64,000 bases of DNA from Beaufortia kweichowensis (Eukaryota; Chordata; Actinopteri; Cypriniformes; Gastromyzontidae), in NCBI GenBank assembly GCA_019155185.1, contig CM032801.1:18655948-18719947 (forward strand), in the 5' to 3' direction. The notes under the pieces were generated by a model, which was not told the DNA's origin, did not search any database, and saw nothing but the letters and a program-made list of their open reading frames with translations. Position numbers and translations under genes: made by a program. Shown piece by piece: positions 33,613 to 44,952 of the stretch. Every line of letters starts with the position of its first letter. Position 1 is the stretch's first letter.

Positions 33613-34249
33613 AGCCCAGCGTTTGTATCTGTAACATAAAGAAGCAAGAAAAGGGGAGCGACAGAAAACAAAAAGGAGAACATTTTTTTTTCTTTTTCTT
33701 TTTTCTTACATTTTGTTTTAAAGTCTTTTGTGATCGTATAGTGTTTATTATTATTATTTATTTTCTAACAATTTCTTTACCCTAATCTGTAGTGTTATGA
33801 CACCTATGGACCAGTTAGGTAGGGATAAGCTAAAAAAACAAAAAAAAGGGAAACCTATGAGGAGTCTTCACCACAGGGTTGGCCCCGAGGCCTATTGCAC
33901 TTCCGGTTCTTCCCTGGGCTCCTTACTGATCCGTGTGTCCTAATCTATCCCTATGGGAGGTGGAACTACTTTACAGTGAGAAACATGTGTCCATGTTCTT
34001 TTCCCTTGGCACAGTAGTGCGGCATCAGTAACTAACAATACTTGGTATGGTCCCTGCCATCCAGGCTCTAAGGGTTTGCTCTTGAATGATCGTATCATTA
34101 CCCATTGGCCTGGAACTATGGTATGCCCTCCCTAAGGAGGGTTTGCCAACAAGCAACCCTCGATCTTTGGCACTTTGTACTACCTTTGAGATTTTCACAG
34201 TAAGTTATTATAAGCGTCTGATGCTATGTGTACATCAGCACTTCTAAGA

Positions 34250-35095
34250 TCAATAGTACCTGGCATTGACATGGAAGCCCTGTGATGATTTCATGTGGAC
34301 TTAATCCAACAATCCGATTGGGTGATGCTCTCATGCTACATAATACTGCTGGCAGGGCCTCGACCCATGGCACACCTTCCTGGTGCATTTTGCTGAGCCT
34401 TGTCTTAATTGTCCTGTTTGCAGCTCTACTTGACCTGAAGCTTGTGGCCTATATGGACAGTGAAGATTCCATTTTATTTTAAGCATTCTGGAAACTTCCT
34501 TTACAACTTCCCCTGTAAAATGTGTACCTTGATCAGAGTCAACTGAATCAGGCAGACCCATCTAGGGATAAAATCATTAATCAAACATTTAGCTGTATGT
34601 GTGGCTGCAGCCCTGTGGGATAGGCTTCTATCCATCTAGAAAATTTGTCCACAACTACCAAGACATCAGTCTTTCCCTTACATGGAGGCATTGAGATATA
34701 ATCTACCTGTAAATGCCGAAAAGGCCCTGGTGGGGCAGGGGTGTGTGCTGCTGGTGTGACAGTTGCTGGAGTTTGTTATTCTGTTGGCATGCAACACATG
34801 CAGCCTGACTGTCTCTGTGGCTATTGCTCTGAAAGCAGGATTCCACCATTGATTTGAGAAAGCGATGCATCATTGCTGCTGGATTAATATGACCTAAATT
34901 ATGTAGCTGCTGGGCCAGATATGGTAGAAGTGACTCAGGTGCAACATACTTTCTCCTTTGATCCAGCAGCCTGATGAATCAACAACAGCTCCATATCTAA
35001 CCATTTCCAAGCTTCATACAGAGGAACATCTTTATAGAGATCAGTAAGAGTCTGGAGGCATAATGACCAGGTGACATCATCCCAGCGTACACTTG
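34250..35095 (-). pseudogene. ERV integrase, broken
   Basis: On the minus strand an HHCC-type zinc-binding region is readable near 34950-34770 (GH, then C-x2-C). It is followed by the core with its first Asp (LQVDYISM, near 34700) and second Asp (DQGTHF, near 34530). At least four frame changes or stops intervene. The integrase inserts viral DNA into chromosomes; this copy is inactive. Confidence 0.75.
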
Positions 35096-35103
35096 CACTG
35101 TAG

Positions 35104-38100
35104 TAGAGCTTAGATCCGGGCCCAACAAATCAAGCCCGACCCTACCGAACCGAGCACGTTGTGTCCGAGCCGGCCCGACCCGACTACGTTCACTGTAATT
35201 ATGAGCCAGAGCCCGATTTAAACCCGACCATTTTTTAATATGTGGGCCCGTTATAACCAGAGGTGAGCCAGATTTTTTTTTTACGCAGGTGCTGCTGTGC
35301 TAGATCATTTAGGCTACAGGGGTGAACCCTCGCAGTTATATATATAGGCTATTATATAAATACTATTAATAAATGATCAAAATTGGCCCACTCAATATTA
35401 AATATTCAATTATTTTAATTATCATAGCCTAATTAAAGTTTTAATTTTATTAAATTGAACAAGCACAACATTCAGCTTTCAATCAAATATTCTTAAATAT
35501 TTATTATAATTAATAATGTTACTTCAACATATTGTTATTTCAACATAATATGTGTGTGAGCAACAAACAAGATGTGCATTTGTAAATTCGGTGACAGCGT
35601 GTTACAAGTTTCAAATGGTGTAAGTGTGACCTTGTGTATCGAAATATCCATGTCATTATTATATTGTCTGCTATATTGCTTTTTATGTATTAAATCCAGG
35701 TAATTGGTTGATGAAAAATGTATTAAAATTAAGATACAATTTATACTAAACGAAATTCACTTTAAAGAAAATCTTTCTTCAAAACAATACTTAAACTTAA
35801 AACTAAATGTGCTTATTTAATGGCTAAAACACGTAGGCTACTACAGACTCTCTTTTTGTACAAATTGCAGCACATTCATTTTAATTCTGAATTTTGCACA
35901 TGTAAGTTGAGAAATGCATTTGTTTGTGCATAGTAAAACATATCTGTAACATTTATCAAGTTCATAATTGTGCGTGCATTTATTAATTATTATCTTAATG
36001 AATAATCACGACAAAGGAAGAAGCATGTAAACTGCGTTGTTTGTTTATTCAGAAATAATTGAATGGACCCTAAATGGATCTGAAATTCGAATGAAGAAGC
36101 GTAAAAAAATAAATAAAAATAAACCGTGAACAACGATGAACACAGAAAATGATGGCCACAAGACTAAAGGCCTACAACTTTAATATAATTAAACAATGTT
36201 TTAGAACATATAATATTTTTTAAACAAAATAAATATTTGTAAAGCCTATTATAAAACGTAGGCCTATAGTGCAAAAACGCTGCTCCATTCTGGTAGCCTC
36301 CTGCCTGTGTATGAGCCTGTAGATGAAGTGTAAGAAATTGATTAGGCCAAGCAAGGCTGCCTGCTATATATGTAATCATTATATAATACCATATTAATCA
36401 CAAAGCTATAGCCTACTTACATGGTTTTACATGTTGTCATGCAAGAACAAGATTGCGTCCACAGTTTCTGGTTTCAGAGCGGTCCTCCTCTGCTCTATCG
36501 CTCGGCCAGCTGCGCTGAACACCCGCTCGCTGCTGCTGCTGCTTGCTGGAATGCAGAGGACGGATCTTGCCAGCCTGGCTAGTTTGGGTACCAATCCGTT
36601 CACTTTCCACCATTTCAGTAGGTCCCGGTCGTCATCCATGGCATGCTTCTGTGAATTGTACATAGCCACTTCATCCTCATCTGGTTCGTTATCATCGTCT
36701 TGGTTCTCCCACTCAGCAAATTCGGAGTCTCTCCGGGGCCTGGCTGCTGGTGGTGTGAAGCCAGTACTGCTCATTGCACTGTGAGCCTCCGCAGCATCTT
36801 CCTCCACAGGCAAGAGTAGGGTGCGAACGTGAGCATGTACTTCAGCTATCTCTACAGGAGACATCATCCTCAATTTGTTGAATTTGGGCCAGAGGAAAGA
36901 GCAACTTTGTGCAGCATGTTCACCTTGATTTTTTGCACAATGAACTTCGGCATGTCTCTGGGCACAAATGCTTATTCTTGCGGTGAGTCAGTGGGAGAGG
37001 GCTGGCAATGTCTCTTCAGTCTCTCAAGCCAGAGGCAGACCAGGTTTATGGTTGCATATTTGTCGCCCTCCAACTCTCTCTGGGCATTATAGAATGGCTC
37101 CAAAATGTGACCAGAAAGCTCAATAAGTCAGGTGCAATATTTTCGATCGCTCAACCTCACATGCGGTTCTCCAGTTTCTCCCGTAGCTCTGAGTATATGT
37201 CTTGCACTGGCTTGAGTGTGAGGTACACTGTGCTGAATCGCGTCTCCCCATCTGTAGCACTGTCTTTGACAATTCGCGCCAACCAGGCCAGATTGTTTTA
37301 GATATCTTACAAGTCTTTTCGCAGCAGATATGGTCTCACCTATATCCGGCGCGTTTTCGGACAGTGCATCGGCATGCAGACCGTGGCGAAGGACAGTATT
37401 AATTAGGTGATCGAGACAAAGAAAGCCTCCTATATGGTTCCAGGGCTTTGATTATGTTGCTGCCTTCATCTGTTACCCACACTATTCGGTTGGGGAGCTA
37501 GGGTTGAGGCCAAATTTGTTGACCAGCAAGCCCACTATCTCAAAGCGTCTGATATTTTTCCGTTTAGCATCTTCCACGGGAAACATTGCGGTCAGTGAGA
37601 GTTTTACCAACTAAATTATAGTCGTCCCGGTGATATAATAGCGCGTTATTGCGATGTAACTTATCTTTCTGTAGTCATCAGTCCACATATCTGTACTCAT
37701 CGCTACGTCTCCATTCTTCAGAGCATCTTTGAGCGTCTGTGCCAGAACTTCCCTCCTCTCATCTGCCTTTCCTATGCAAGCCTTGGAAAGGGTGCTATGG
37801 TGAGGCAGAATTGACTGGGCGATGCGACCATATGTAGCACCAACATTGATTAATTCTTGAGCTAGCCGCTCGAAGCCCTGGCCACTTACAACGTAAAATG
37901 GCCTTATGTCCCTGCAGCAAAACTCAACGCATTTCTCTGTGATGGCTTGCCTCGCCCTCAGGGGAATGCTTGGAAATGTAACAAAGAAGGACATTGAGGG
38001 CTGGGGCTGACTACTATCATAATTTCTGGCATGGCAAGCCTGCTTCATGTGTCTGTTCATCGTCGAAGTCCCCGTTTTTTTGCTGTCATAGGCGAGCAGC

Positions 38101-38440
38101 GTGCCGCATTTAATGCACGAGACAAAGCCAACACAAATGTTGTCACTCCCCACGACTAGTTTAAAATATTTCCAAACCTCCGATTTTCCTCCAAATGTGC
38201 TCAAGGTTAATTCCCCCGTTTTAATTTGTTTCTTTGCTTCTTCCAGCTCCATGTTGCTCTTCCAGCTCCATGTTGCACTTAAGCTCACAGCAGGTGTGAT
38301 GCGTCAGCGTCGCGAGACTCGAGTGCAAGTGGGCGGGAGCTGCGCATGACCGTGGCGTGCTTTATCAAGGGCCCGACCCGACCCGGCCCGAGGACGGTGG
38401 CGGGAAATATCGGCCCGACCCGGCCCGGGCATGTTTATCT
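35104..38440 (-). mobile_element. hAT element (BED/ZBED type), minus copy
   Basis: Near-identical in reverse complement to 19145-22316, including the long AT-rich 3' region. One end, TAGAGCTTAGAT, is intact at 35104. The other end near 38440 lacks the terminal repeat, stopping in GC-rich CCCGGCCCGGG sequence that abuts DIRS coding sequence. It retains the ~185 bases deleted from the plus copy. Confidence 0.88.
36427..38288 (-). pseudogene. hAT transposase (ZBED1-like), minus copy
   Basis: From the N-terminus a 225-codon open frame (38288-37611) carries the BED finger (CIKCG ... HMKQACH) and the first part of the catalytic fold, including VAMSTDMWTDD with the first catalytic Asp. After a stop at 37611 further pieces follow. 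A 148-codon frame at 36873-36427 ends in the hATC dimerisation domain (LARLARSVLCIPASSS, ERVFSAAG). This is the better-preserved of the two copies, still with several breaks in the middle. The start codon of the long frame may lie a little inside 38288. Confidence 0.78.
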
Positions 38441-38616
38441 GCACATGCCAGCCTAGATCTGAGAGTGCGCATGGGGAGGGCTTCACAATGCATGCAGTCG
38501 GCGTTTTCGAGCGCCGACCGGGCATGATCCACCCCTAAACAAACTACACAGAAATCGTGTGAATCCCCGCTCGTGATGTAGCGAGCACAGGGAGGTACAC
38601 ACTTTTTAAAGGACAT
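38441..38616 (-). pseudogene. DIRS gag N-terminus
   Basis: The frame from ATG at 38616 has paired cysteines and histidines (CARYIT, HDFCVVCLG, DCMHCEALP), a zinc-binding-like N-terminus typical of fish DIRS gag, then LRSRLA. After that residue the sequence turns into hAT GC-rich terminal DNA. The rest of gag up to its tail (about 22330) is missing from the window. Confidence 0.65.
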
Positions 38617-38950
38617 GATAAATGATTTATCTCTTTGTCACTCAAACACACACTCTCACTTAATTTATGGCGTTTTCGAGTGCCGCTAACCATACACAAC
38701 AGACACACGCGCAGCTGAAGATACAAAAGCTGAATGTGTGTGCGTTCAAGGTCCTTTTATAGCTTCCTGGTCCTGACGTCACCCGCCCTTGACATTCAGT
38801 CTAGCCATTCGGCAAATTTACACACGTGCTTCAGCGCCAGTCCGCATAAAGGCGTTCCCCATAGCGGCAAACGCTGACGCAGCGTTGAGTTCCCTTGAAA
38901 GGGAACCGGTATCGTGAGCGCACGCTTGACTCAAACGCAGAATAAAATGA
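38441..38950 (-). mobile_element. DIRS 5' end: terminal repeat and gag start
   Basis: Reading minus: the terminal repeat (38940-38738, shared with 25083-25300), a short leader, and the gag start at 38616. The fragment is cut at about 38441 by the hAT copy. Together with 22317-25430 it accounts for the two ends of a single DIRS element. Confidence 0.7.
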
Positions 38951-38957
38951 GCGTTGC

Positions 38958-39240
38958 AAATTATTTAGTAGGTTTGAGCATGAAAAATATGTGGCAAAGA
39001 TAAAATAGGATTACAGCTGTCATTGATTTTTGTAATTGATTATATTTTTATTTTTGCACTACTTTATTTTATTTTGCAATTTATTATTTTTGTTTGCAAA
39101 ACTTTTTTTTTTCCGCTCAATACTTTATTTTTCCTTTGCAATTCTTTATTTTTGTTTGCAAAACATTTTTTTATTGCTCAAGTCTTTTTTTTGTTTTGCA
39201 AAACTTTATTTTTGTGCAAAACTTTAAGGCATTAATTTGA
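38958..39240 (+). repeat. Interspersed AT-rich repeat, copy 2 (partner 2620-2810)
   Basis: Begins TAGTAGGTTTGAGCATGAAA and continues as TTTGCAA/CTTTATTTTT units. It is longer on its right side than the partner, with extra tandem units to about 39230. Confidence 0.8.
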
Positions 39241-39280
39241 CTCCATACTTTAAGACTTATCAGAATCTACCAGCTGGTCA

Positions 39281-39440
39281 GTTCCATGTCACAGTCCACG
39301 TTTTGATTTCTGCAAATCAGTTTTGGCTAACATTAAAAACGTGATTATTGTTCATCCAGCCACGCCACAAAACAAAGCACTAACATTACTTGGAAAAAAA
39401 ATTCTATCAGAGTGAATAATGTTACACGATCAACTTTGTA
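39281..39440 (+). repeat. Direct repeat A flanking Gypsy element 3
   Basis: GTCCACGTTTTGATTTCTG, CAAATCAGTTTTGGCTAAC and CATCCAGCCACGCCACAAAA recur in the same order and orientation at 42093-42235 with small indels. No gene was recognised between this and 39602. Confidence 0.8.
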
Positions 39441-39602
39441 AAATTTGAATTAAATGCATCAAAATACACTAATTTATTGCGTAAGTTATAGTTATTGTAA
39501 TAAACTGTATTTAAATGGAGTGTGTGTTGTGGATGGAGTTAAGAGTCGTCCAGTAAGGTTATTTAAATAAGTTAATCAACGAAGCATACGGAACACATTC
39601 AT

Positions 39603-40133
39603 TGTTACTGGTACAGGTAAAAGTCAGAGTCAAACAGGGTAAGTTCAGAAGGCTTTACTGGGGTGAATCCAAAAATAGGCAATAAAATCCAAAAACAGGC
39701 TATAAATCCAAAAAAAGGCAATGAAATCCAAAAACAGGCTATAAATCCAAAAACAGGCAATGAAATCCAAAAAACAGGCAATCTCTCCAAAAACAGGCAA
39801 CGAAATCCAACAAAACAGGTACAGGTTATAATAATCCACACTGGAACAGGTTAATACTCTAAACACGGGCATATAAACTAGACAGAAGTAACAACAGGTT
39901 ACAACGGGTCAGGAACAACAATACCAGACGACAAAGAGAGAAAAAGACCTGGGTTATATAGAGTCCGGGTAAACGTGAACAGGTGCTGGTGAATCAGGAT
40001 AACTGGTGATCGGGATCAGGTGCGGTGAGTGCAAGGTGTCATGGGATATTGAGTTAAAAAGTCCGGTTAAGCAGATCGTGAAACCGGGGTGAACGAATCC
40101 GATGCTGAAGGCGGGGCTTCCAACTCCGTGACA
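39603..40133 (-). mobile_element. Gypsy element 3, 3' LTR with internal tandem repeat
   Basis: Reading minus it starts TGTCACGGAGTTGGAAGC and ends CCAGTAACA. Near 39668-39815 a tandem of ~20-base units (AATCCAAAAACAGGC-like on the plus strand) alternates ATGAA and TATAA spacers. The LTR belongs to the TGTCACGGAG group that also includes the LTRs at 11658, 42904 and 48542. Confidence 0.8.
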
Positions 40134-40159
40134 GTACCCCCCCACGGTCCGCTCCAGCG

Positions 40160-42015
40160 GACCGCACTGGGCGTCGACGGGGGTGACCTCGTGGCCTGGG
40201 ACTTGGCTGTTTCGGATGGGCCAGATGAAACTCAGTTGAAGTGAAGGATGTCCGAGCGAGGAACCCAGCACTGCTCCTCTGGACCGTACCCCTCCCAAGC
40301 CTCCCAAGGTATTCCAGACGCCCAGCTCGCCGGCGAGAACGGAGGACAGTGTCTACCCGAAAGATGTCCTCCGAGTCATGGACAGGCGGCAGAGGAGGAG
40401 GAGGGGTGGATGGTGGTGATCCCTCACCATCAGATTCTGTAGGAACAAGAGGTACAGGGTTAGTATGTGCTTTGAGGAGTGAAACGTGAAAGAAAGGGGC
40501 CAGGCGGTAAGTGCGGGGAAGCTTGAGTCGGTAAGTCACTGCGTTGATTTTCTTGTCAATGGGGAAAGGACCAATGAACAGGGGACTCAGCTTATTGCAG
40601 GGCAGTAGGCGGATATCCTTGGTGGAGAGCCAAACCAGCTGTCCTGGCTGGTATTGAGGGGTCGGAGAGCGATTCTGGTCAGCCTGATTCTTCTGCCTAT
40701 GAACTGCCGCTTGCAGATGGACGTGAGCTGAGTCCCAGACCCTCTCGCTGACCCGAAACCAGTGGTCGACAGCTGGCACCGAGGAGGGTTCTTCGGTCCA
40801 CGGGAAAAGGGGGGGGTTGATAGCCGAGCATGCACTGGAATGGAGTGAGTCCTGTGGAATCTTGTTTGAATTCTGTGCATACTCGGTCCAGGGCAGGAAA
40901 CGGTGCCAGCTGTGCTGATGTTCTCCACAATATGACCGCAGATATCTCCCGATCTCCTGGATCTTCCGCTCAGTCCTGCCGTTAGCTTGAGGGTGATTTG
41001 AGGCGACAGAGGTACAGCAGGTTCTTGTGATCGGTCAGTACCACAAACGGATGTTTCGCTCCCTCCAACCAGTGTTTCCACTCCTCCAATGCCAGCTTGA
41101 TGGCTAGCAGCTCTCTGTTCCCGATGTCGTAATTCTGATCCGCCAAGGACAGCTTTTTGGAGTAGTAGGCACATGGGTGAAGACGTGGTGGATTCCCCTG
41201 CTGCTGGGAGAGCACGGCACCGACTCTGGTGGTGGATGCATCAACTTCCACCACAAACGGGAGTTCTGGAGATGGGTGGCAGAGAATCGGTGCCGTGCTG
41301 AAGGCTTCCTTTAACTGCTGAAAGGCTTGGGTGGCTTCTGGGGTCCAGGTCAAAGTCTTTGGGTTCTGGCAAAGAAGAGATGTGAGAGGAGCACAAATTG
41401 AACTGAATTGACAGATAAAACGACGATAAAAGTTTGCAAACCCCAGAAACCACTGTAGTTCTTTCACCGACGAGGGTTGAGGCCAGTTCCGCACGGCTTC
41501 CACCTTCCTCTGCTCCATATGGACGCCTCTTGAGTTGATCACATACCCCAGAAACTGGACCTCAGACCGGTGAAATTCACATTTTTCAGGAAAAGTTGAT
41601 GGTTTCTCAGTCTTTGAAGAACTAATTGAGCATGAGAGCGGTGCTCTGCAAGGCACTTCGAATACACCAAGATATCATCAATGTAAACAATAACAAACTT
41701 GGACGCTCCCCGTAGCTGCTCGATGGTAGATGGGATCAGAGGAAGAGGATACTGGAACTTTACCGTGGCTTGATTCAGAACCCGATAGTCAATGCAAGGC
41801 CTCAACCCTCCGTCTTTCTTCCCTACGAAGAAGAAACTAGAAGCAGCAGGGGAAGTTGATGGTGTTATGAATCCTTGGCGTAATGCCTCATCTATGTACT
41901 CACCCATGGCCTTCTGTTCCGGGAGAGAGAGAGAGTAGACATGACTTTTGGGCAGTGTGGCTCCAGGCAGCAGCTCAATGGCACAGTCCCATGGCCGGTG
42001 AGGAGGAAGTTGTGA
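40160..42015 (-). pseudogene. Gypsy element 3 pol remnant
   Basis: RT reads SSFFFVGKKDGGLRPCIDYR, but from LRGAS it jumps to FVIVYIDDILVYS, so about 60 codons between RT blocks are lost near 41700. A frame change near 41640 follows, then FLGFANFYRRFI and the RNase H VEVDASTTRVGAVLSQQ (41240) and LTDHKNLLYL (41010). Beyond a gap, the post-integrase QLVWLSTKDIRL (40650) and a frameshifted chromodomain (near 40400-40280) complete it. Confidence 0.8.
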
Positions 42016-42092
42016 CGCCAAGTCATATTCGACGCCAACGTGACATTCATATGCCTAATGTGAATTACAAATGCTAAATTGATAATTAATTT

Positions 42093-42235
42093 CCATGTTA
42101 CTGTCCACGTTTTGATTTCTGTAAATCAGTTTTGGCTAACGTTATTGCAAAAAATGTGATTATTGTTCATCCAGCCACGCCACAAAACAAAGCACTAACT
42201 AAAAATCTGAGTGAATAACGTTACATGATCAACAA
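42093..42235 (+). repeat. Direct repeat B flanking Gypsy element 3
   Basis: Second copy of the 39281-39440 sequence, with a few indels. It leads into the region upstream of the zinc-finger exon at 42650, so it may be the original copy. Confidence 0.8.
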
Positions 42236-42649
42236 AGAAAGTCGTCACTATTGTAATTTAGTACTGTTAAATAGAGGGAAAAGTGGCATTTACATTTAAG
42301 TTATAGGGTATTCTAAACCTGGTTAACCGTGTGGTTGTTTCTGATCTTAGACATACAACATAACATGCTTCACATAACATCTGGTCTAAAACACTGTACA
42401 TGTATAATCATGTTGAATTATCAGCAAATGTCTAGTATTTCAGGAGCTTTTTTTAGTGTACCTCCTCTTAGCACCATTTAAATAGTTAAATGTTATTTGG
42501 CATTAGTATTTTGCATTGAATGTGATTTATCTAATATTCTCCCTTTTTTGTATGTAATATTTATTTATGTTATGTTTTAGACAATTAATGTCAAATTAGT
42601 TAGAATGTAACACTGCACATGTCAAACTGATTTTGTTTTTCTTTTCATA
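42236..42649 (+). other. Upstream/intron sequence of the C2H2/SAMD3-like gene
   Basis: AT-rich, no ORF or element end recognised. Ends in a pyrimidine-rich acceptor TTTTCTTTTCATAG at about 42636-42649. A first non-coding exon may lie here or further upstream, but nothing marks it. Confidence 0.4.
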
Positions 42650-42794
42650 GGTTTGGAATGCAGTGTAAGCTTTGCAAATTTGCCCACAGTAACAGAGAGG
42701 TCCTCTTGAAACACTACAGGCTTCGGCACTATCAAGGGCGATCCTGGCAGCATCCTTGCTTGTATACTGACTGCGTCTGCAGTCAGTATACAAG
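42650..42794 (+). CDS. C2H2 zinc-finger exon of SAMD3-like gene
   Basis: Between a CATAG acceptor and a GTGCGT donor the exon encodes FGMQCKLCKFAHSN and LLKHYRLRH. It is a classic C-x2-C-x12-H-x4-H finger, followed by PCLYTDCVC, the cysteine pair of a second finger whose histidines should be in the next coding exon. This C2H2 plus SAMD3-like arrangement is found in many fish loci. The last 36 bases form a perfect 15-bp-arm palindrome (42759-42794) ending at the splice donor, so the exon tail may be a local rearrangement. Confidence 0.55.
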
Positions 42795-42903
42795 GTGCGT
42801 TAAAAAAAAACATTAAAAAAACACATTTGACAAGATCACACAAACACACTGCTGCACTTACTGACCACTTTAATTTTTAAAAACATGTGAGTTATGTGAT
42901 TTC

Positions 42904-43335
42904 TGTCACGGAGTCAATCCCTTCAGCATCGGGTTCGATCCCGCACTTCACCCGTTCTTCATCCCCGGAATTCTGAACTCAATCTCCCACTATCCATTGC
43001 ATGCAGCGCACCTGTTCCCCATCACCTGCACTCAGCCCCGCAACCAGCCTCACCTGTTGTTATTCATTATGGACTCTTTATAATGTGTGTCTTTTCGTTT
43101 CATTGTTGTCTGGTATTGTTGTTATTTGGATGTTGTTACTTTGTCTGTGTAACCATGCATTCTGCCTGGATATCTGTAAGTTGAACTCAGCGTGTTGTTC
43201 ACCGCTGTTATCTATGCCTGTTCTTGATTCCCCTCTGAAGTGAGGTTTGTACCTGTTTGTTATTCCTCTGATGAAGTTCAGTAAAAGACTTTAATCTGTA
43301 TTCTCGTGTTCTGCCTCGTCTGATGCACGGTAACA
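42904..43335 (+). mobile_element. Solo Gypsy LTR in intron, ATTTC duplication
   Basis: 432 bp from TGTCACGGAGTCAATCCC to GATGCACGGTAACA, flanked by exact ATTTC at 42899-42903 and 43336-43340. Internal sequence was lost by LTR-LTR recombination. It lies in the intron between the zinc-finger and SAMD3-like exons. Confidence 0.93.
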
Positions 43336-43427
43336 ATTTCAAAGATATTTGTCAGCCTTGCATGTTAACACATTAAGCTTTGCCATACACTTAATGTACT
43401 TGATTTATTTTTAATCAGAATTTAGTT

Positions 43428-44402
43428 TTACAGAATATGCGGCTCTGTGTTGTGTTGGCCCGTGATAATATTAGGAGGCTGGATATTTTGGAAAATCTCA
43501 CTTCGGTAGAACACTTGAAAACAATTCTTCAAGAAAGACTTGGAATCGAGGATGATTTTCTGATTCAGTTTGAGGATCCAGAGTTCGGAAATGAACTCTG
43601 TAACCAGTATGACCAGTATAACAGAGCTTCCACCAGAAAGAGCAGTGCTGAAGATACTCCAGAAAGTACTTGAAGACTCGGAAACAGAGACCTCGATTTC
43701 CTCTTTAGACACTGCCAGTATGTCCTCTCCATCTGATAGCTCAAACCAGAGTTTCCCCTTTGTGTCTGTGAGACAGCGTGGAAATTCTCAGTGGCCATCT
43801 CCTTTCCCGATTCCCAAGTTCTCTTATGATGTTGAGTTGCGGCTTGAGAAAGGGAATCAGAATTTTAAACAAAATGGAACACTGCTCACGGTACCAAGAG
43901 AAATGAAAATGGACATCCTGGACAGCATAGCTCAGGCAATTTTTACATTCAAAGCCTACCCAAACAATCAAGAGTTGGAGTCTGTGTCTGCTGCTGAAAA
44001 GTATCCATGTCTAAAGAACCCAGGCTCAGGAACAGGATATCACAGCTGGACTATGAGCATCAAATATAAGGTTGGAAACTACCGTCAGAAACTACGAATG
44101 GCAGGTTGCTCTGAAGTCACTGTGAACCAAAAAAGAGTGAACAATGACTCTAGATGTTTAAAGAAAGCAAAGAGATGCGAGATAAACTTCCTCCCGGACA
44201 ACCCAGTAGGGCAGACAGATTATTCCTTACAAAAGGAAAAAGATGCACTACAGGAGGAAATGAAGAAGAAACATTTCAGCATGGCAGTTGTTGACTCCAA
44301 AATGGAACTGACATTCTCTATGAGAAGGAAGGAGATAGTTAATGAAGAACCTCTTGTGGCTGATGTACTAAAACAATGCCAGCATTGTTTTTGGAAGATC
44401 AG
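43428..44402 (+). pseudogene. SAMD3-like large exon, one frame change
   Basis: After a TTTTACAG acceptor the frame opens at ATG 43437 with a PB1/ubiquitin-like start (MRLCVVLARDNIRRLDI) and FLIQFEDPEFGNELCN. A one-base shift near 43600 moves to the frame of SITELPPERAVLKI. The rest is open to the GTGAGT donor at 44403: a Ser-rich linker, then the FPIPKFSYDVELRLEKG domain of SAMD3-like fish proteins with a conserved Trp/Lys/Tyr-rich part (SWTMSIKYKVGNYR), KKAKRCEINFLP, and a Lys/Glu-rich helix. The function of the family is unknown; no SAM domain is visible in this exon. Confidence 0.65.
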
Positions 44403-44479
44403 GTGAGTTTATGTATTTGAGATGATTTATTAATTTAAAGATTAATTAACTTGTCTAGTCTTAATTCTTACAGTTCTGT

Positions 44480-44898
44480 ATTGTGTATTGATATTGTATT
44501 GATATTATTGTGTGTGTATTATGATATTGATGTATTATTGATTGTGTAGTATTGATGATGATGATGATGATATTGATGATGATATGATGATGATGATGAT
44601 ATTAGTATGATGATGATATTATTATGATGTATTATTATGATTATTGATATTATTGATGATGATGATGATGATGATATGATTATTATTGATATTATTGATG
44701 ATGATGATGATGATGATGATATGTGGTATTGATGATGATGATGATGATTATGTTATTGATATGATTATGATGATGATGATGATGTGATGATGTATGATGA
44801 TGATTATTGATGATGATGATGATGATATTGATTATGATGATGATGATATTGATGATGATGATGATGATGATGATGATATTATTGATGATGATGATGAT

Positions 44899-44952
<54 letters not shown>

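Larger units (their letters stand above)
32145..35103 (-). mobile_element. Endogenous retrovirus, right half (integrase, env, 3' LTR)
   Basis: On the minus strand, from 35103 downward: integrase zinc-binding and core, env, and an LTR matching 14794-15202. The half begins exactly at CTACAGTG (reading the minus strand), the same 8 bases that end the left half at 19144. Frame changes and stops are frequent. Confidence 0.85.
39603..42020 (-). mobile_element. Gypsy element 3, 5'-truncated, internally deleted
   Basis: Minus orientation: RT at 42015-41620, RNase H, fragments of the post-integrase region and chromodomain, and a 3' LTR at 39603-40133. It ends at about 42020 without gag, protease or 5' LTR. 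An integrase core is not seen, so pol is also internally deleted near 40985. Confidence 0.85.

Noticed and set aside
14794..35103. Two independent ERV insertions instead of one split ERV
   Set aside because: Both halves stop at the same 8-base sequence next to the same hAT family, with non-overlapping gene content and one LTR each.
22317..38616. AGCCTCAG (22317) and CTGAGAGT (near 38458) as the second hAT target duplication
   Set aside because: After complementing only 6 of 8 positions agree and the minus copy lacks its terminal repeat there, so it was not claimed.
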